From: CAZYLZ01 sp964648335
Lineage (GTDB): Bacteria; Patescibacteriota; Minisyncoccia; Phycocordibacterales; UBA2100
DNA: 21,157 nt
NCBI GenBank assembly: GCA_964648335.1
Contig: CAZYLZ010000018.1
Location: 1 to 21,157 of the forward strand
Direction of reading: 5' to 3'
This document shows, one piece after another, positions 13,246 through 19,713 of the stretch (positions are counted from its first letter, which is position 1; each line of letters opens with the position of its first letter). A program made the translations under genes and the position numbers. Under the pieces are notes generated by a model, which was not told the origin of the DNA, did not search any database, and saw nothing but the letters and a program-made list of their open reading frames with translations.

Positions 13246-13659
13246 ATGGTCAACTACACACACAATCACACCAGCAAACTTGCAATGACGTTTCTCGCGC
13301 TCGTATTTTTGGTCGCGATTGGCTATGCCTCGTTCGAGGCGCGGCTTCTCTTTCTGGGACCTCAGATAGCGATACTCTCTCCTCTTGATGCGTCGACGGT
13401 CCACAACTCCTTCATCACGATCAAAGGGACAGGCTCGCACGTGGTGGAACTCCGCATGAACGGACGACAGATCCCCATAAACGAACGAGGGGCCTTCGAA
13501 GAACCGATTGCGCTTTTGCCCGGATATAATAAGGTAGTTCTTAGCGCTACCGACAAGCGAGGAGTCGTTACCGAAAAGGATCTGGACCTAGTCTATGTGC
13601 CGATAGCCGCGTCAGAAACGATCACCGCAGCCATTTCATCGGTACGCACCAATTATTGA
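13246..13659 (+). CDS. Membrane-anchored protein with Ig-like beta-sandwich domain
   Basis: 137 residues, starting four bases after the ftsK stop and ending 13 bases before recA, so very likely in one operon. One N-terminal membrane segment (about 12-35) is followed by an extracellular domain of about 80 residues: IAILSPLDASTVHNSFITIK, then VVELRMNGRQIPINERGAFE, then LLPGYNKVVLSATDKRGVVT. This matches the pattern of Ig-like domains of the glucodextranase-B/Big type often found in bacterial surface proteins. A link to division or envelope is suggested only by ftsK next door. No Shine-Dalgarno. Confidence 0.75.
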   Translation: MVNYTHNHTSKLAMTFLALVFLVAIGYASFEARLLFLGPQIAILSPLDASTVHNSFITIKGTGSHVVELRMNGRQIPINERGAFEEPIALLPGYNKVVLSATDKRGVVTEKDLDLVYVPIAASETITAAISSVRTNY

Positions 13660-13672
13660 ATAACCTATCTGT

Positions 13673-14743
13673 ATGGCAGCAAAGAAAGCGAAAGCGCCCG
13701 AGAAAACCGTCGATATTTCTGATAAGTCCCCCGCCGCCCTCAAAGACGCCTCGAAAGACAGGAGTGCTGATATAGAACGCGCACTCGCAAGCATCAAGAC
13801 GAAGTTTGGTGATGACTCGATAATGATGCTCGGTCAGCAGGCAAAGGTCGGCGTCGATTCCATTTCCACCGGCTCACTGGGTGTCGATTGGGCGCTCGGC
13901 ATCGGTGGACTCCCTCGTGGTCGCATCATCGAGGTCTTCGGCCCCGAGTCCTCAGGCAAGACCACCCTCTCTTTGCATGTCATCGCCGAAGCACAAAAAG
14001 CCGGCGGGATCTGTGCATTCATCGACGCCGAGCACGCGCTCGATCCAGAATACGCCAAGAAGATCGGCGTCAAGATCGAAGACCTGCTTCTCTCTCAGCC
14101 GGACACCGGTGAACAAGCACTCGAGATCGTCGAATCCTTGGTGCGCTCGGGCAAGATAGACGTCATCGTCATCGACTCGGTCGCGGCCCTTACACCGAAA
14201 GATGAGATCGAGGGTGAGATGGGCGCCATGCAGATGGGAAAGCAGGCGCGGCTCATGTCGCAGGCCTTGCGCAAACTCACCGCGATTGTAAGCAAGACCA
14301 AGACTATCGTCATATTCATCAACCAGATTCGCATGCAGATTGGCGTCATGTTCGGGAACCCGGAGACGACGACCGGCGGAAAGGCCCTCAAGTTCTACAC
14401 GTCAGTCCGTCTCGATATCCGTCGCATCGCGCAGATAAAGAAAGGTGAAGAGATCATGGGTGGTCGTCATCGTGTAAAGGTGGTCAAGAACAAAGTCGCC
14501 GCTCCCTTCAAGCAAGCAGAGTTCGATCTCTTGTATAACGAGGGTATATCGAAAGAAGGTGAGCTCTTGGCCTTGGGCGAACGCTTCGAGCTTGTAAAGA
14601 AATCGAGCGGCGGCAGTTACGAATATGGTGAACACAAACTTGGCCGCGGATACGACGCTGCACGCACCTTCTTGCGCGAGAATAAGCCGATAGCAAAGAC
14701 CTTACTTGCCGAGATCCGAAAAAAACTTAACGAAGCTGCATAA
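13673..14743 (+). CDS. recA: Recombinase RecA
   Basis: 356 residues, full length. Walker A GPESSGKT lies at 90-97, EHALDPEYA is the catalytic Glu region, VIVIDSVAALTPKDEIEGEM gives Walker B and following signature, and the L2 region reads GVMFGNPETTTGGKALKFY. RecA forms filaments on single-stranded DNA, performs strand exchange and usually triggers LexA cleavage; no lexA or SOS-box-like operator is visible here. The N-terminus has about 30 extra Lys/Ala/Asp-rich residues before the family's usual start. There is no Shine-Dalgarno. It is probably cotranscribed with ftsK and ends at hairpin 14749-14770. Confidence 0.98.
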   Translation: MAAKKAKAPEKTVDISDKSPAALKDASKDRSADIERALASIKTKFGDDSIMMLGQQAKVGVDSISTGSLGVDWALGIGGLPRGRIIEVFGPESSGKTTLSLHVIAEAQKAGGICAFIDAEHALDPEYAKKIGVKIEDLLLSQPDTGEQALEIVESLVRSGKIDVIVIDSVAALTPKDEIEGEMGAMQMGKQARLMSQALRKLTAIVSKTKTIVIFINQIRMQIGVMFGNPETTTGGKALKFYTSVRLDIRRIAQIKKGEEIMGGRHRVKVVKNKVAAPFKQAEFDLLYNEGISKEGELLALGERFELVKKSSGGSYEYGEHKLGRGYDAARTFLRENKPIAKTLLAEIRKKLNEAA

Positions 14744-14748
14744 AGAAA

Positions 14749-14770
14749 GCTCCGCCAGATAAGGCGGAGC
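14749..14770. terminator. Terminator between convergent recA and the secreted-protein gene
   Basis: GCTCCGCC-AGATAA-GGCGGAGC is a perfect 8-bp stem between the two convergent stop codons. The T-rich tail (TTTCTTTAT) is on the minus strand, so it best serves the 14796-15398 gene. Confidence 0.7.
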
Positions 14771-14795
14771 AGTATTCGAAACATAGTGCCTCCGA

Positions 14796-15398
14796 TTATT
14801 TCGGGAGACAGATGTAGCTTGCTTCGGGTCCCTTCCATCTGTGGACGTTTCCGTTGCGTGCCTGGCACCATTCGGTAGCGACAGCATCCGGCTGGAAGTT
14901 AGGATCAGCTATAGATACGAGTGGCAGGTCCCTGACTGCCGGAGCTGCTTTGCCTGGCAAGAGACATCCCACAAAAATCACTCCCCCATCTTTGCGATGA
15001 GACTTTGAGTCGGCTACACATCCCTTGATCAGGAAAATCCAGTCATTCATCTCATTGAATGTGAGATGCTCGATCGTGCCGTCGGGTGCGCGATATTCAA
15101 CCGCGAACCTGGGCGCTTTCGACGATCGTATGACCTCTTTCTTTCCTTCAACAGCCGCGACAGGAGCTTTTACCATGGCTGTCTGGCGCACCTTGGCCTG
15201 AGGCTGTGGTGTCGGTATCGACTCCACCGTACGAGGCTTCGCATACACTGGCGTACAGGTGGTCATAAACAGGAAGCCCGAGCAAGTCTCGCCAACAATT
15301 ATCGGTTCTTGGGACTTCCCTTTTCCTACGATTGTCTGCGCGACGACAGGCATCGCGCCGAAAACGATCGTAGCGAGCGTAGCGAACATGAATCGCAT
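14796..15398 (-). CDS. Secreted six-cysteine protein, unknown function
   Basis: 200 residues. A signal peptide (residues 1-20, cleavage after VVAQ or VVA) is followed by an N-terminal part with Cys39 and Cys48, a Pro/Lys/Val-rich linker (about 52-92) and a C-terminal part with Cys127, Cys145, Cys178 and Cys197. Six cysteines in an exported protein suggest disulfides. No domain is recognised. The start is secure: GAGGAG lies eight bases before the ATG, a real Shine-Dalgarno in a region where most genes lack one. Its own promoter lies upstream and a terminator separates it from the next secreted protein, so the two are neighbours rather than one transcript. Confidence 0.75.
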   Translation of the reverse strand: MRFMFATLATIVFGAMPVVAQTIVGKGKSQEPIIVGETCSGFLFMTTCTPVYAKPRTVESIPTPQPQAKVRQTAMVKAPVAAVEGKKEVIRSSKAPRFAVEYRAPDGTIEHLTFNEMNDWIFLIKGCVADSKSHRKDGGVIFVGCLLPGKAAPAVRDLPLVSIADPNFQPDAVATEWCQARNGNVHRWKGPEASYICLPK

Positions 15399-15465
15399 AG
15401 TGTGTTCTCCTCTGATTCTGATTGAGATCTATGACCAATGACTCACGGGGGTACATCTGGGCACC

Positions 15466-15493
15466 AGAATACCTTTTTTTGACAAAAAAGCAA
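15466..15493 (-). promoter_or_regulatory. Promoter of the six-cysteine protein gene
   Basis: Minus strand TTGCTT (15488-15493), 16-nt spacer, TATTCT (15466-15471). The spacer is itself an inverted repeat, CTTTTTT-GTC-AAAAAAAG, which may be an operator or simply a bent A/T element. Confidence 0.4.
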
Positions 15494-15521
15494 TATGTGT
15501 CGACATACACTACCGCAGCGC

Positions 15522-15554
15522 AAAAAAACTCCCCCGAGCCTGAGCTCGAGGGAG
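15522..15554 (-). terminator. Terminator of the 15595-16251 gene
   Basis: Minus strand CTCCCTCGAG pairs with CTCGGGGGAG (one T-G pair) around a 6-base loop and runs into seven T residues. It lies 40 bp past the stop codon. Confidence 0.85.
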
Positions 15555-15594
15555 CGTACGCACAACACGGTGCACAGTATCGATCTTGGCCGAC

Positions 15595-16251
15595 TCAGCA
15601 GCCCTGATTGAATGCCTCACACGGGCCGAACTTGACCTTAGTCACAACCCGACCTGCCGACGGCGAAAGACTGCTCGCCTCTTGTACAGAGACGCCCAGA
15701 TCGACGGCAGCGAAGCCGATACCTGCAATCCTCAATCCATCACCCGGTACGAATGTACCGGCGATACCGACACCGCCCTTGGCAATCTCGTAGAGGTTCT
15801 TGCCCGGGTCTTCCCCGTTCAGAAGACCGCCGACACCCTTTATCACCTTCTCTCCGTCGCAGACCGCTCCAGCATAGGGAGCGGCGCAGAACGCAGACTT
15901 AAACTGCTTCGATCGACCTTCGTCAATCTTGGCAGCAAGGGCCTGACGACGCGCGGGATTGCGTGTACGTGACAGCTCGTTCTCGACCCGATCGATCTCG
16001 CGCTGTTCGTCTGCGATATCGATGATCGCGCCGGGAATGCTGAATGCAGCTGAGCCTTTACTCTTACTGATCGATCCGGCAACGTTACTCGCCTCCCCTA
16101 CAACTCGCAGCCATGCGAATTCGTAGTCGGAGGACTCGGTAGCGACCGGAGTTGCGGCCCGCTTCCCCTTCTGCTGCGCGAAAGCCGAGACCGGAACGCA
16201 GGCGAGCGCGATAGCGGCCGCCACAGAAGCAATCATCTTGATCTTGATCAT
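15595..16251 (-). CDS. Secreted Gly-rich protein with C-terminal cysteines, unknown function
   Basis: 218 residues from the ATG at 16251, which follows GAGAGGGAAG by a suitable distance; a TTG six codons further up lies upstream of that site and is less likely. Signal peptide 1-26 (IASVAAAIALACVPVSAFA). The mature part has a charged helical segment (about 82-118, DEQREIDRVENELSRTRNPA), Cys122 and Cys131, then Gly-rich hydrophobic stretches (VIKGVGGLLNGED; IAKGGVGIAGTF; IAGIGFAAVDLG) that could insert in membranes, and ends with Cys211 and Cys218 as the very last residue. No family is recognised. It resembles its neighbour at 14796 only in being exported and cysteine-containing. Confidence 0.7.
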   Translation of the reverse strand: MIKIKMIASVAAAIALACVPVSAFAQQKGKRAATPVATESSDYEFAWLRVVGEASNVAGSISKSKGSAAFSIPGAIIDIADEQREIDRVENELSRTRNPARRQALAAKIDEGRSKQFKSAFCAAPYAGAVCDGEKVIKGVGGLLNGEDPGKNLYEIAKGGVGIAGTFVPGDGLRIAGIGFAAVDLGVSVQEASSLSPSAGRVVTKVKFGPCEAFNQGC

Positions 16252-16275
16252 AGTGATCTTCCCTCTCAAAGAACT

Positions 16276-16295
16276 CGGTCCCCCTCTGGGGACCG
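16276..16295 (-). other. Leader hairpin before the 16251 start
   Basis: CGGTCCCC and GGGGACCG form a perfect 8-bp stem with a 4-base loop, a few bases upstream of the Shine-Dalgarno of the secreted protein. It could protect the mRNA 5' end. Further up, ATAGT-GCA-ACTAT (16323-16335) is a small inverted repeat. No clear promoter was found for this gene. Confidence 0.4.
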
Positions 16296-16393
16296 CGGTC
16301 GGACGTTACCACACATGTTGTAATAGTGCAACTATCATTTTGTTATAAAACGTCTGTTTCGCACGCATCCCCCAAAAGACCTACGTGCCCTCC

Positions 16394-16421
16394 TCGACAA
16401 ACGCGATTAGGCGAGTAAAAT
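16394..16421 (+). promoter_or_regulatory. Promoter of efp
   Basis: TCGACA (16394-16399), 16-nt spacer, TAAAAT (16416-16421). The -10 box ends nine bases before the ATG at 16431, so the message is expected to be leaderless or nearly so. Confidence 0.5.
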
Positions 16422-16430
16422 ACCCGAGTT

Positions 16431-17000
16431 ATGTTGAACTACAACGAAGTCCGCCCAGGAAAGATAATAATCATGGACGGCGAACCATATCTCTGTATCG
16501 ATAACGGCGTCATGCAAAAACAGATGCGTCGCCCCGTTAACCAGACGAAGCTCAAGCATCTTATTAAGGGCAATACAGTCGAGAAGGCATTCCAGCAGTC
16601 CGACAAGGTCGAAGAGGCCGATATCGGAAAGAAAGACCTCAAATATCTCTACACTAACCGCGGAGAGTCATGGTTTTGTGATGCAGAGAATCCTGCAGAC
16701 CGCATGACACTACCGCAGGATGTGGTCAAAGATCTCATCTCATATGTAAAGACCAATGAGGTAGTCGAGGGCGTCACCTTTAACGATGAAGTCATCAGCA
16801 TCAAGGTGCCTATCAAAGTAACGCTTAAGGTCGTCGAAGCGCCTCCAAACGTTCGAGGTGACACCGCACAGGGCGGCTCAAAGCAAGTTAAGACCGAGAC
16901 AGGCTTCATGGTCTCTACCCCGCTATTCGTCGAGGAAGGTGACGTTATAGTCGTCAATACCGAGACCGGAGACTACGTCGAGCGAGTCAAAAAGTTCTAA
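16431..17000 (+). CDS. efp: Elongation factor P with non-canonical tip loop
   Basis: 189 residues, the usual EF-P length, with all three beta-barrel domains. Domain I reads YNEVRPGKIIIMDGEPY, the TKLKHLIKGNTVEKAFQQSD block follows, and the C-terminal signature is EEGDVIVVNTETGDYVERV. EF-P binds between P and E sites and relieves stalling at polyproline. The domain I loop that in most EF-Ps reads PGKGxA, with the lysine modified by EpmA/B or replaced by a rhamnosylated arginine, here reads QKQMRRPVN (29-37): no Gly pair and two arginines at the tip. Whether either is modified is unknown; no modification enzyme is in the window. It is a single-gene unit with its own promoter and terminator. Confidence 0.97.
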   Translation: MLNYNEVRPGKIIIMDGEPYLCIDNGVMQKQMRRPVNQTKLKHLIKGNTVEKAFQQSDKVEEADIGKKDLKYLYTNRGESWFCDAENPADRMTLPQDVVKDLISYVKTNEVVEGVTFNDEVISIKVPIKVTLKVVEAPPNVRGDTAQGGSKQVKTETGFMVSTPLFVEEGDVIVVNTETGDYVERVKKF

Positions 17001-17018
17001 CGGCGAGTTCGAACAGAG

Positions 17019-17050
17019 AAAACCCCAGGACCGGACGGTTCTGGGGTTTT
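17019..17050. terminator. Terminator shared by efp and the small membrane gene
   Basis: AAAACCCCAGGACC pairs with GGTTCTGGGGTTTT (one G-T pair) around GGAC. With A and T tracts on opposite arms it works in both directions; the minus-strand stop codon of the 42-codon gene is three bases away. Confidence 0.85.
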
Positions 17051-17052
17051 CG

Positions 17053-17181
17053 TTAGTGGAAAACGGTGATTCCTGCAATGATCGCGCACACCAGAACAAA
17101 GATCGCGAAACGCAGGATATGTGCGTATTTTTTGGCCATAGACCAATTCTCCCTGGGTGCTTTTGGGGTAGGTGTCGTCAT
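17053..17181 (-). CDS. Tiny single-pass membrane protein (42 or 28 residues)
   Basis: An open frame running from an ATG at 17181 to TAA at 17053 encodes 42 residues: a Thr/Pro/Lys-rich start (MTTPTPKAPRENWS), then MAKKYAHILRF and a C-terminal membrane segment (about 22-41, ILRFAIFVLVCAIIAGITVF). A second ATG at 17139 is preceded by AGGGAG nine bases upstream and would give a 28-residue form. It is tail-anchored in layout. It sits directly downstream of the rpsR terminator on the same strand and ends at a strong terminator. No family is recognised. It is easily missed by size cut-offs. Confidence 0.5.
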   Translation of the reverse strand: MTTPTPKAPRENWSMAKKYAHILRFAIFVLVCAIIAGITVFH

Positions 17182-17207
17182 CTGCCCCACCGATATGTAA
17201 TGGTACT

Positions 17208-17236
17208 ACAAAAACAACAGCCCCCGCGAAGGGGCC
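17208..17236 (-). terminator. Terminator after rpsR
   Basis: On the minus strand GCCCC-TTCGCG-GGGGC is followed by TGTTGTTTTTG. It lies about 25 bp past the rpsR stop codon. Confidence 0.65.
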
Positions 17237-17258
17237 ATGTGTTTAGATGAAGTCAATA

Positions 17259-17441
17259 TTATCGCTGGATGTAGGGCAAAAGTCCCATGTATCGAGCGCG
17301 CTTAATGGCCTCTTCGATGGCACGCTGCTGCTTTGCCGGGAGTCCCGAGCGCTTGCGGCCGATGATGCGTCCATGCGGATTGACGAACTGCTTGAGTACA
17401 TCGACGTCTTTATAGTCTATATAACGAATATCTGTCTGCAT
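17259..17441 (-). CDS. rpsR: Ribosomal protein bS18
   Basis: 60 residues, shorter than the 75 of E. coli because the N-terminal tail is trimmed. The conserved core is intact: IDYKDVDVLKQFVNPHGRII, then GRKRSGLPAKQQRAIEEAIK, ending RARYMGLLPYIQR. S18 pairs with S6 on the 30S platform. It is the last gene of rpsF-ssb-rpsR, 31 bp after ssb; rplI (L9), which often follows in bacteria, is not present. No Shine-Dalgarno. Confidence 0.96.
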   Translation of the reverse strand: MQTDIRYIDYKDVDVLKQFVNPHGRIIGRKRSGLPAKQQRAIEEAIKRARYMGLLPYIQR

Positions 17442-17472
17442 ATGTTTGATCTAGTGGCTGATAAGAAGTTGA

Positions 17473-17946
17473 TTAAAATGGGATGTCGTCTGGGTTGATC
17501 TCGTCGGGAGGATACTCGATACCGCCGCCGGTCGATCCTCCTCCATGAGCCTCGCCCATGTCGTCGGCCTTGCCTGCACCTCGTGGGCCCCCTGCCCCTC
17601 CTGCCGGTGCACCTCCTGGGCGCGGTCCGAACTGGACACGGTCGGCGACGATCTCGGTCCGGTATTTCTTTTCTCCGGATGATTTGTCGTCCCAGCTGCG
17701 AGTTTGCATGCGTCCTTCGACGAACGCCGTCGATCCCTTCTTAAGATACTGTCCGACGGTCTCTGCCTGGCGGCCGAATACGACGATGTTATGGAAATCC
17801 GCCTGCTCTTGCTTCTTGCCGTCGCGGTCTTTGAAGACGCGGTTGGTAGCGAGCGAGAACGATGCGACTTGGATACCCGACGGCAGAGAGCGGATCTCGG
17901 GGTCGCGCGTAAGGTTGCCGTACACTATCGCTTTGTTGATATACAT
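17473..17946 (-). CDS. ssb: Single-stranded DNA-binding protein
   Basis: 157 residues. The OB-fold (about 1-105) has NKAIVYGNLTRDPEIRSLPS, VASFSLATNR, DFHNIVVFGRQAETVGQYLK and KGSTAFVEGRMQTRSWDD, all standard SSB blocks. A Gly/Pro-rich disordered linker (about 108-145) leads to the acidic tip DEINPDDIPF, which recruits repair and replication proteins. It starts three bases after the rpsF stop in the conserved order rpsF-ssb-rpsR, so translational coupling is likely. Confidence 0.97.
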   Translation of the reverse strand: MYINKAIVYGNLTRDPEIRSLPSGIQVASFSLATNRVFKDRDGKKQEQADFHNIVVFGRQAETVGQYLKKGSTAFVEGRMQTRSWDDKSSGEKKYRTEIVADRVQFGPRPGGAPAGGAGGPRGAGKADDMGEAHGGGSTGGGIEYPPDEINPDDIPF

Positions 17947-17949
17947 AGA

Positions 17950-18465
17950 CTACGCCGTGATGATGCCCTCGATGGATTTGTCGAGTGCTTCCTCTGAAAC
18001 CTCTTCGGTCGCGCCCTCCGCTCCCTTCTTAGGCGTGCTCTTGATGGTTCCTTCGCGGCGAACTTCGCGCAGGCCCGTAGGACGTGCAGAAGCCCGGGTG
18101 TCCTCGCGGACGGTCTTGAACATGAGCGAGCGCAATACATCCTTGTTTGCCTTGAGTGCCGCCTCGATGCCCTCTGCCTTGTCGGCTCCGACCTCGAACT
18201 TTATCCAGCCGAAATAGGCGTGGTTGTAGCGGGTGCGCTTGCCTTCGTTGGTGACGAACATTGGGTATGCGAGCTTGATGTTCTGGGGAGCGCCTTCGGC
18301 GATGAAGCTGCCTCCGGCTTTTTCGATGACGGAGCGGATAGCGGTCGAGACGCGGTCTGTCTCGTCCTCTTTAACGGTCGAGATGATGTGGTAACCGAGC
18401 TCGTAAATGCGCAAAGAAACCTCTGGGAGGTCTGTTTCGGGGGTCTTGGTTGCGACATCGGACAT
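17950..18465 (-). CDS. rpsF: Ribosomal protein bS6
   Basis: 171 residues from the ATG at 18465. The S6 fold is seen in LRIYELGYHIISTVKEDE, VIEKAGGSFIAEG, LAYPMFVTNEGKRTRYNHAY and GWIKFEV, with the usual leading strand at about residues 18-30. A C-terminal tail of about 60 charged residues extends beyond the E. coli-like core. The start choice rests on a -10 box (TAGAGT) seven bases before this ATG. A TTG twelve codons upstream at 18501 follows AGGAG and is the alternative, but would put the start inside the promoter. First gene of the S6-SSB-S18 operon. Confidence 0.93.
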   Translation of the reverse strand: MSDVATKTPETDLPEVSLRIYELGYHIISTVKEDETDRVSTAIRSVIEKAGGSFIAEGAPQNIKLAYPMFVTNEGKRTRYNHAYFGWIKFEVGADKAEGIEAALKANKDVLRSLMFKTVREDTRASARPTGLREVRREGTIKSTPKKGAEGATEEVSEEALDKSIEGIITA

Positions 18466-18472
18466 GTGCGGC

Positions 18473-18501
18473 ACTCTATCACGCGCATCGGTCCCCCGCA
18501 A
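18473..18501 (-). promoter_or_regulatory. Possible promoter of rpsF, leaderless arrangement
   Basis: Minus strand TTGCGG (18496-18501), 17-nt spacer, TAGAGT (18473-18478), then seven bases to the ATG. The -35 lies in a C/G-rich inverted repeat (CCCC-TTGC-GGGG). Confidence 0.4.
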
Positions 18502-18545
18502 GGGGTCTCCTAGAGAGAACGGCTTACTTGCATACCAAATGAGAA

Positions 18546-18573
18546 AATCCCACCCTGACGACAGGGTGGGATT
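18546..18573. terminator. Terminator after the 92-residue protein gene
   Basis: AATCCCACCCTG-ACGA-CAGGGTGGGATT, a perfect 12-bp stem, followed on the minus strand by TTTTCTCATTT. It separates this gene from rpsF. Confidence 0.85.
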
Positions 18574-18589
18574 GCGGCCGCTGAGGTGC

Positions 18590-18868
18590 TCATGCCTGCG
18601 CTATGACAAGAGCATGACGTGCCCCTGACACCACATGTGAAGACCCGATCTTGAGCGGAAACCGACACTTGATGCACCAATGCATCCGGTAGTGTAGTCT
18701 GTTTCGCAATGTTTCGAGGACCTGGGGAGTAGCCGAGACCGCGAGAATCGCCGCACTCTCTCTTCGCGAGGCGAACTGCACAAAGTCTAGAACCTGCGCG
18801 TAAATTTTTTCGACACTTTCAGAAATATTAGCGGTGTCTACGTAGTTCAGTGTCTCACCGTCAGCCAT
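18590..18868 (-). CDS. Small CxxC protein, unknown function
   Basis: 92 residues. Translation start is well supported: GGAGGAG ends seven bases before the ATG, the strongest Shine-Dalgarno in the window, and a promoter lies about 40 bp further up. Residues 14-60 are probably helical (SESVEKIYAQVLDFVQFASR; TPQVLETLRNRLHYR). The second half has a single WCIKC (Cys65, Cys68) surrounded by four histidines (59, 63, 78, 85), which could bind one metal ion, and ends with ARHALVIAQA. No family is recognised. It stands between tatD and rpsF on the same strand, closed by its own terminator. Confidence 0.7.
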   Translation of the reverse strand: MADGETLNYVDTANISESVEKIYAQVLDFVQFASRRESAAILAVSATPQVLETLRNRLHYRMHWCIKCRFPLKIGSSHVVSGARHALVIAQA

Positions 18869-18912
18869 TGGTCACTCCTCCATTGCACACCCTCAGATAG
18901 GGCACCGGAGGC

Positions 18913-18940
18913 ACTATACGGCAGGAACATCAAATCGCAA
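18913..18940 (-). promoter_or_regulatory. Promoter of the 92-residue protein gene
   Basis: Minus strand TTGCGA (18935-18940), 16-nt spacer, TATAGT (18913-18918), start near 18906, leaving a leader of nearly 40 nt. The -35 box lies inside the last codons of tatD. Confidence 0.55.
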
Positions 18941-19712
18941 GCCGAAATAGCTTCTTTGTGTTCATTACTAACTGCTCGGCCACCTCGTCAATCATGACAC
19001 CTCTAATCTCGGCAATCTTGTGTACTACCTCGATCACGTGGATGGGCTCGTTTCGCTGTCCGCGGTACGGCACAGGCGTCGCATACGGGGCATCGGTCTC
19101 TGCAAGATACAGCTGATCGGGAGCCTGTTCGACCGCTTCGCGCGTGTCTTTTGCAAAGGTAATGACTCCAGGAAACGAGGTCGCGAAACCGCGTTCCCAG
19201 TACTGGCGAGCAACGTCGACCGGCGCGGTAAAAAAATGCGATGTTCCCTGCCCCGAGAACGCCATAGCACTGAGGATGTCGAGCGCCTCGTCATGCGCGT
19301 CGTTCGAGCCCTTGCTCGGACGAACATGCAGCATAAGTGGGAGCGAATGCTTTTGGGCAAATGCGATCTGCGCCTCGAAGTTTGCTTTCTGCCGTTTCTT
19401 TTCTGATTCGTCTGCACCTCGGAAATAATCGAGGCCGCACTCGCCCACCGCGACGACTCGAGCATTGATCATAGGCGCGAATACGGTCTCGTCGAATACC
19501 TCGGCCGAGTCGTTGGGGTGGACGCCGATGCAACCCCAGACATCGGGCTCGCCCGAGGCAAGAGCCGCTGCTTTGTGGGATGTATCGACGGTGGTACCGA
19601 CAGCAATGGTCCCTACGCTGGCCTCTCGCATGCGTGCCAAGACCGCTGCCCGATCGGCGTCGTAGTAATGATCATGGAGATGACTATGCGTGTCGATGTA
19701 GCGAAGAACCAT
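18930..19712 (-). CDS. tatD: TatD-family metal-dependent DNase
   Basis: 260 residues, standard length. Metal-site motifs are all present: DTHSHLHD with His9 and His11, GVHP at 63-66, GECGLDYFRG with Glu91, LMLHVRPS with His129, SHFF with His159 and ETDAPY with Asp207. TatD proteins are TIM-barrel 3'-5' exonucleases on DNA and RNA, linked to repair and quality control. The SHFF loop replaces the more usual HCF. It begins one base after the metG stop (TGA-T-ATG), so it is translationally coupled to metG, an arrangement seen in many bacteria. Confidence 0.95.
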   Translation of the reverse strand: MVLRYIDTHSHLHDHYYDADRAAVLARMREASVGTIAVGTTVDTSHKAAALASGEPDVWGCIGVHPNDSAEVFDETVFAPMINARVVAVGECGLDYFRGADESEKKRQKANFEAQIAFAQKHSLPLMLHVRPSKGSNDAHDEALDILSAMAFSGQGTSHFFTAPVDVARQYWERGFATSFPGVITFAKDTREAVEQAPDQLYLAETDAPYATPVPYRGQRNEPIHVIEVVHKIAEIRGVMIDEVAEQLVMNTKKLFRLAI

Positions 19713-19713
19713 A

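Noticed and set aside
17558..18217. 219-residue plus-strand frame opposite ssb and rpsF
   Set aside because: Shadow of two well-recognised genes, low-complexity Pro/Ser/Arg content.
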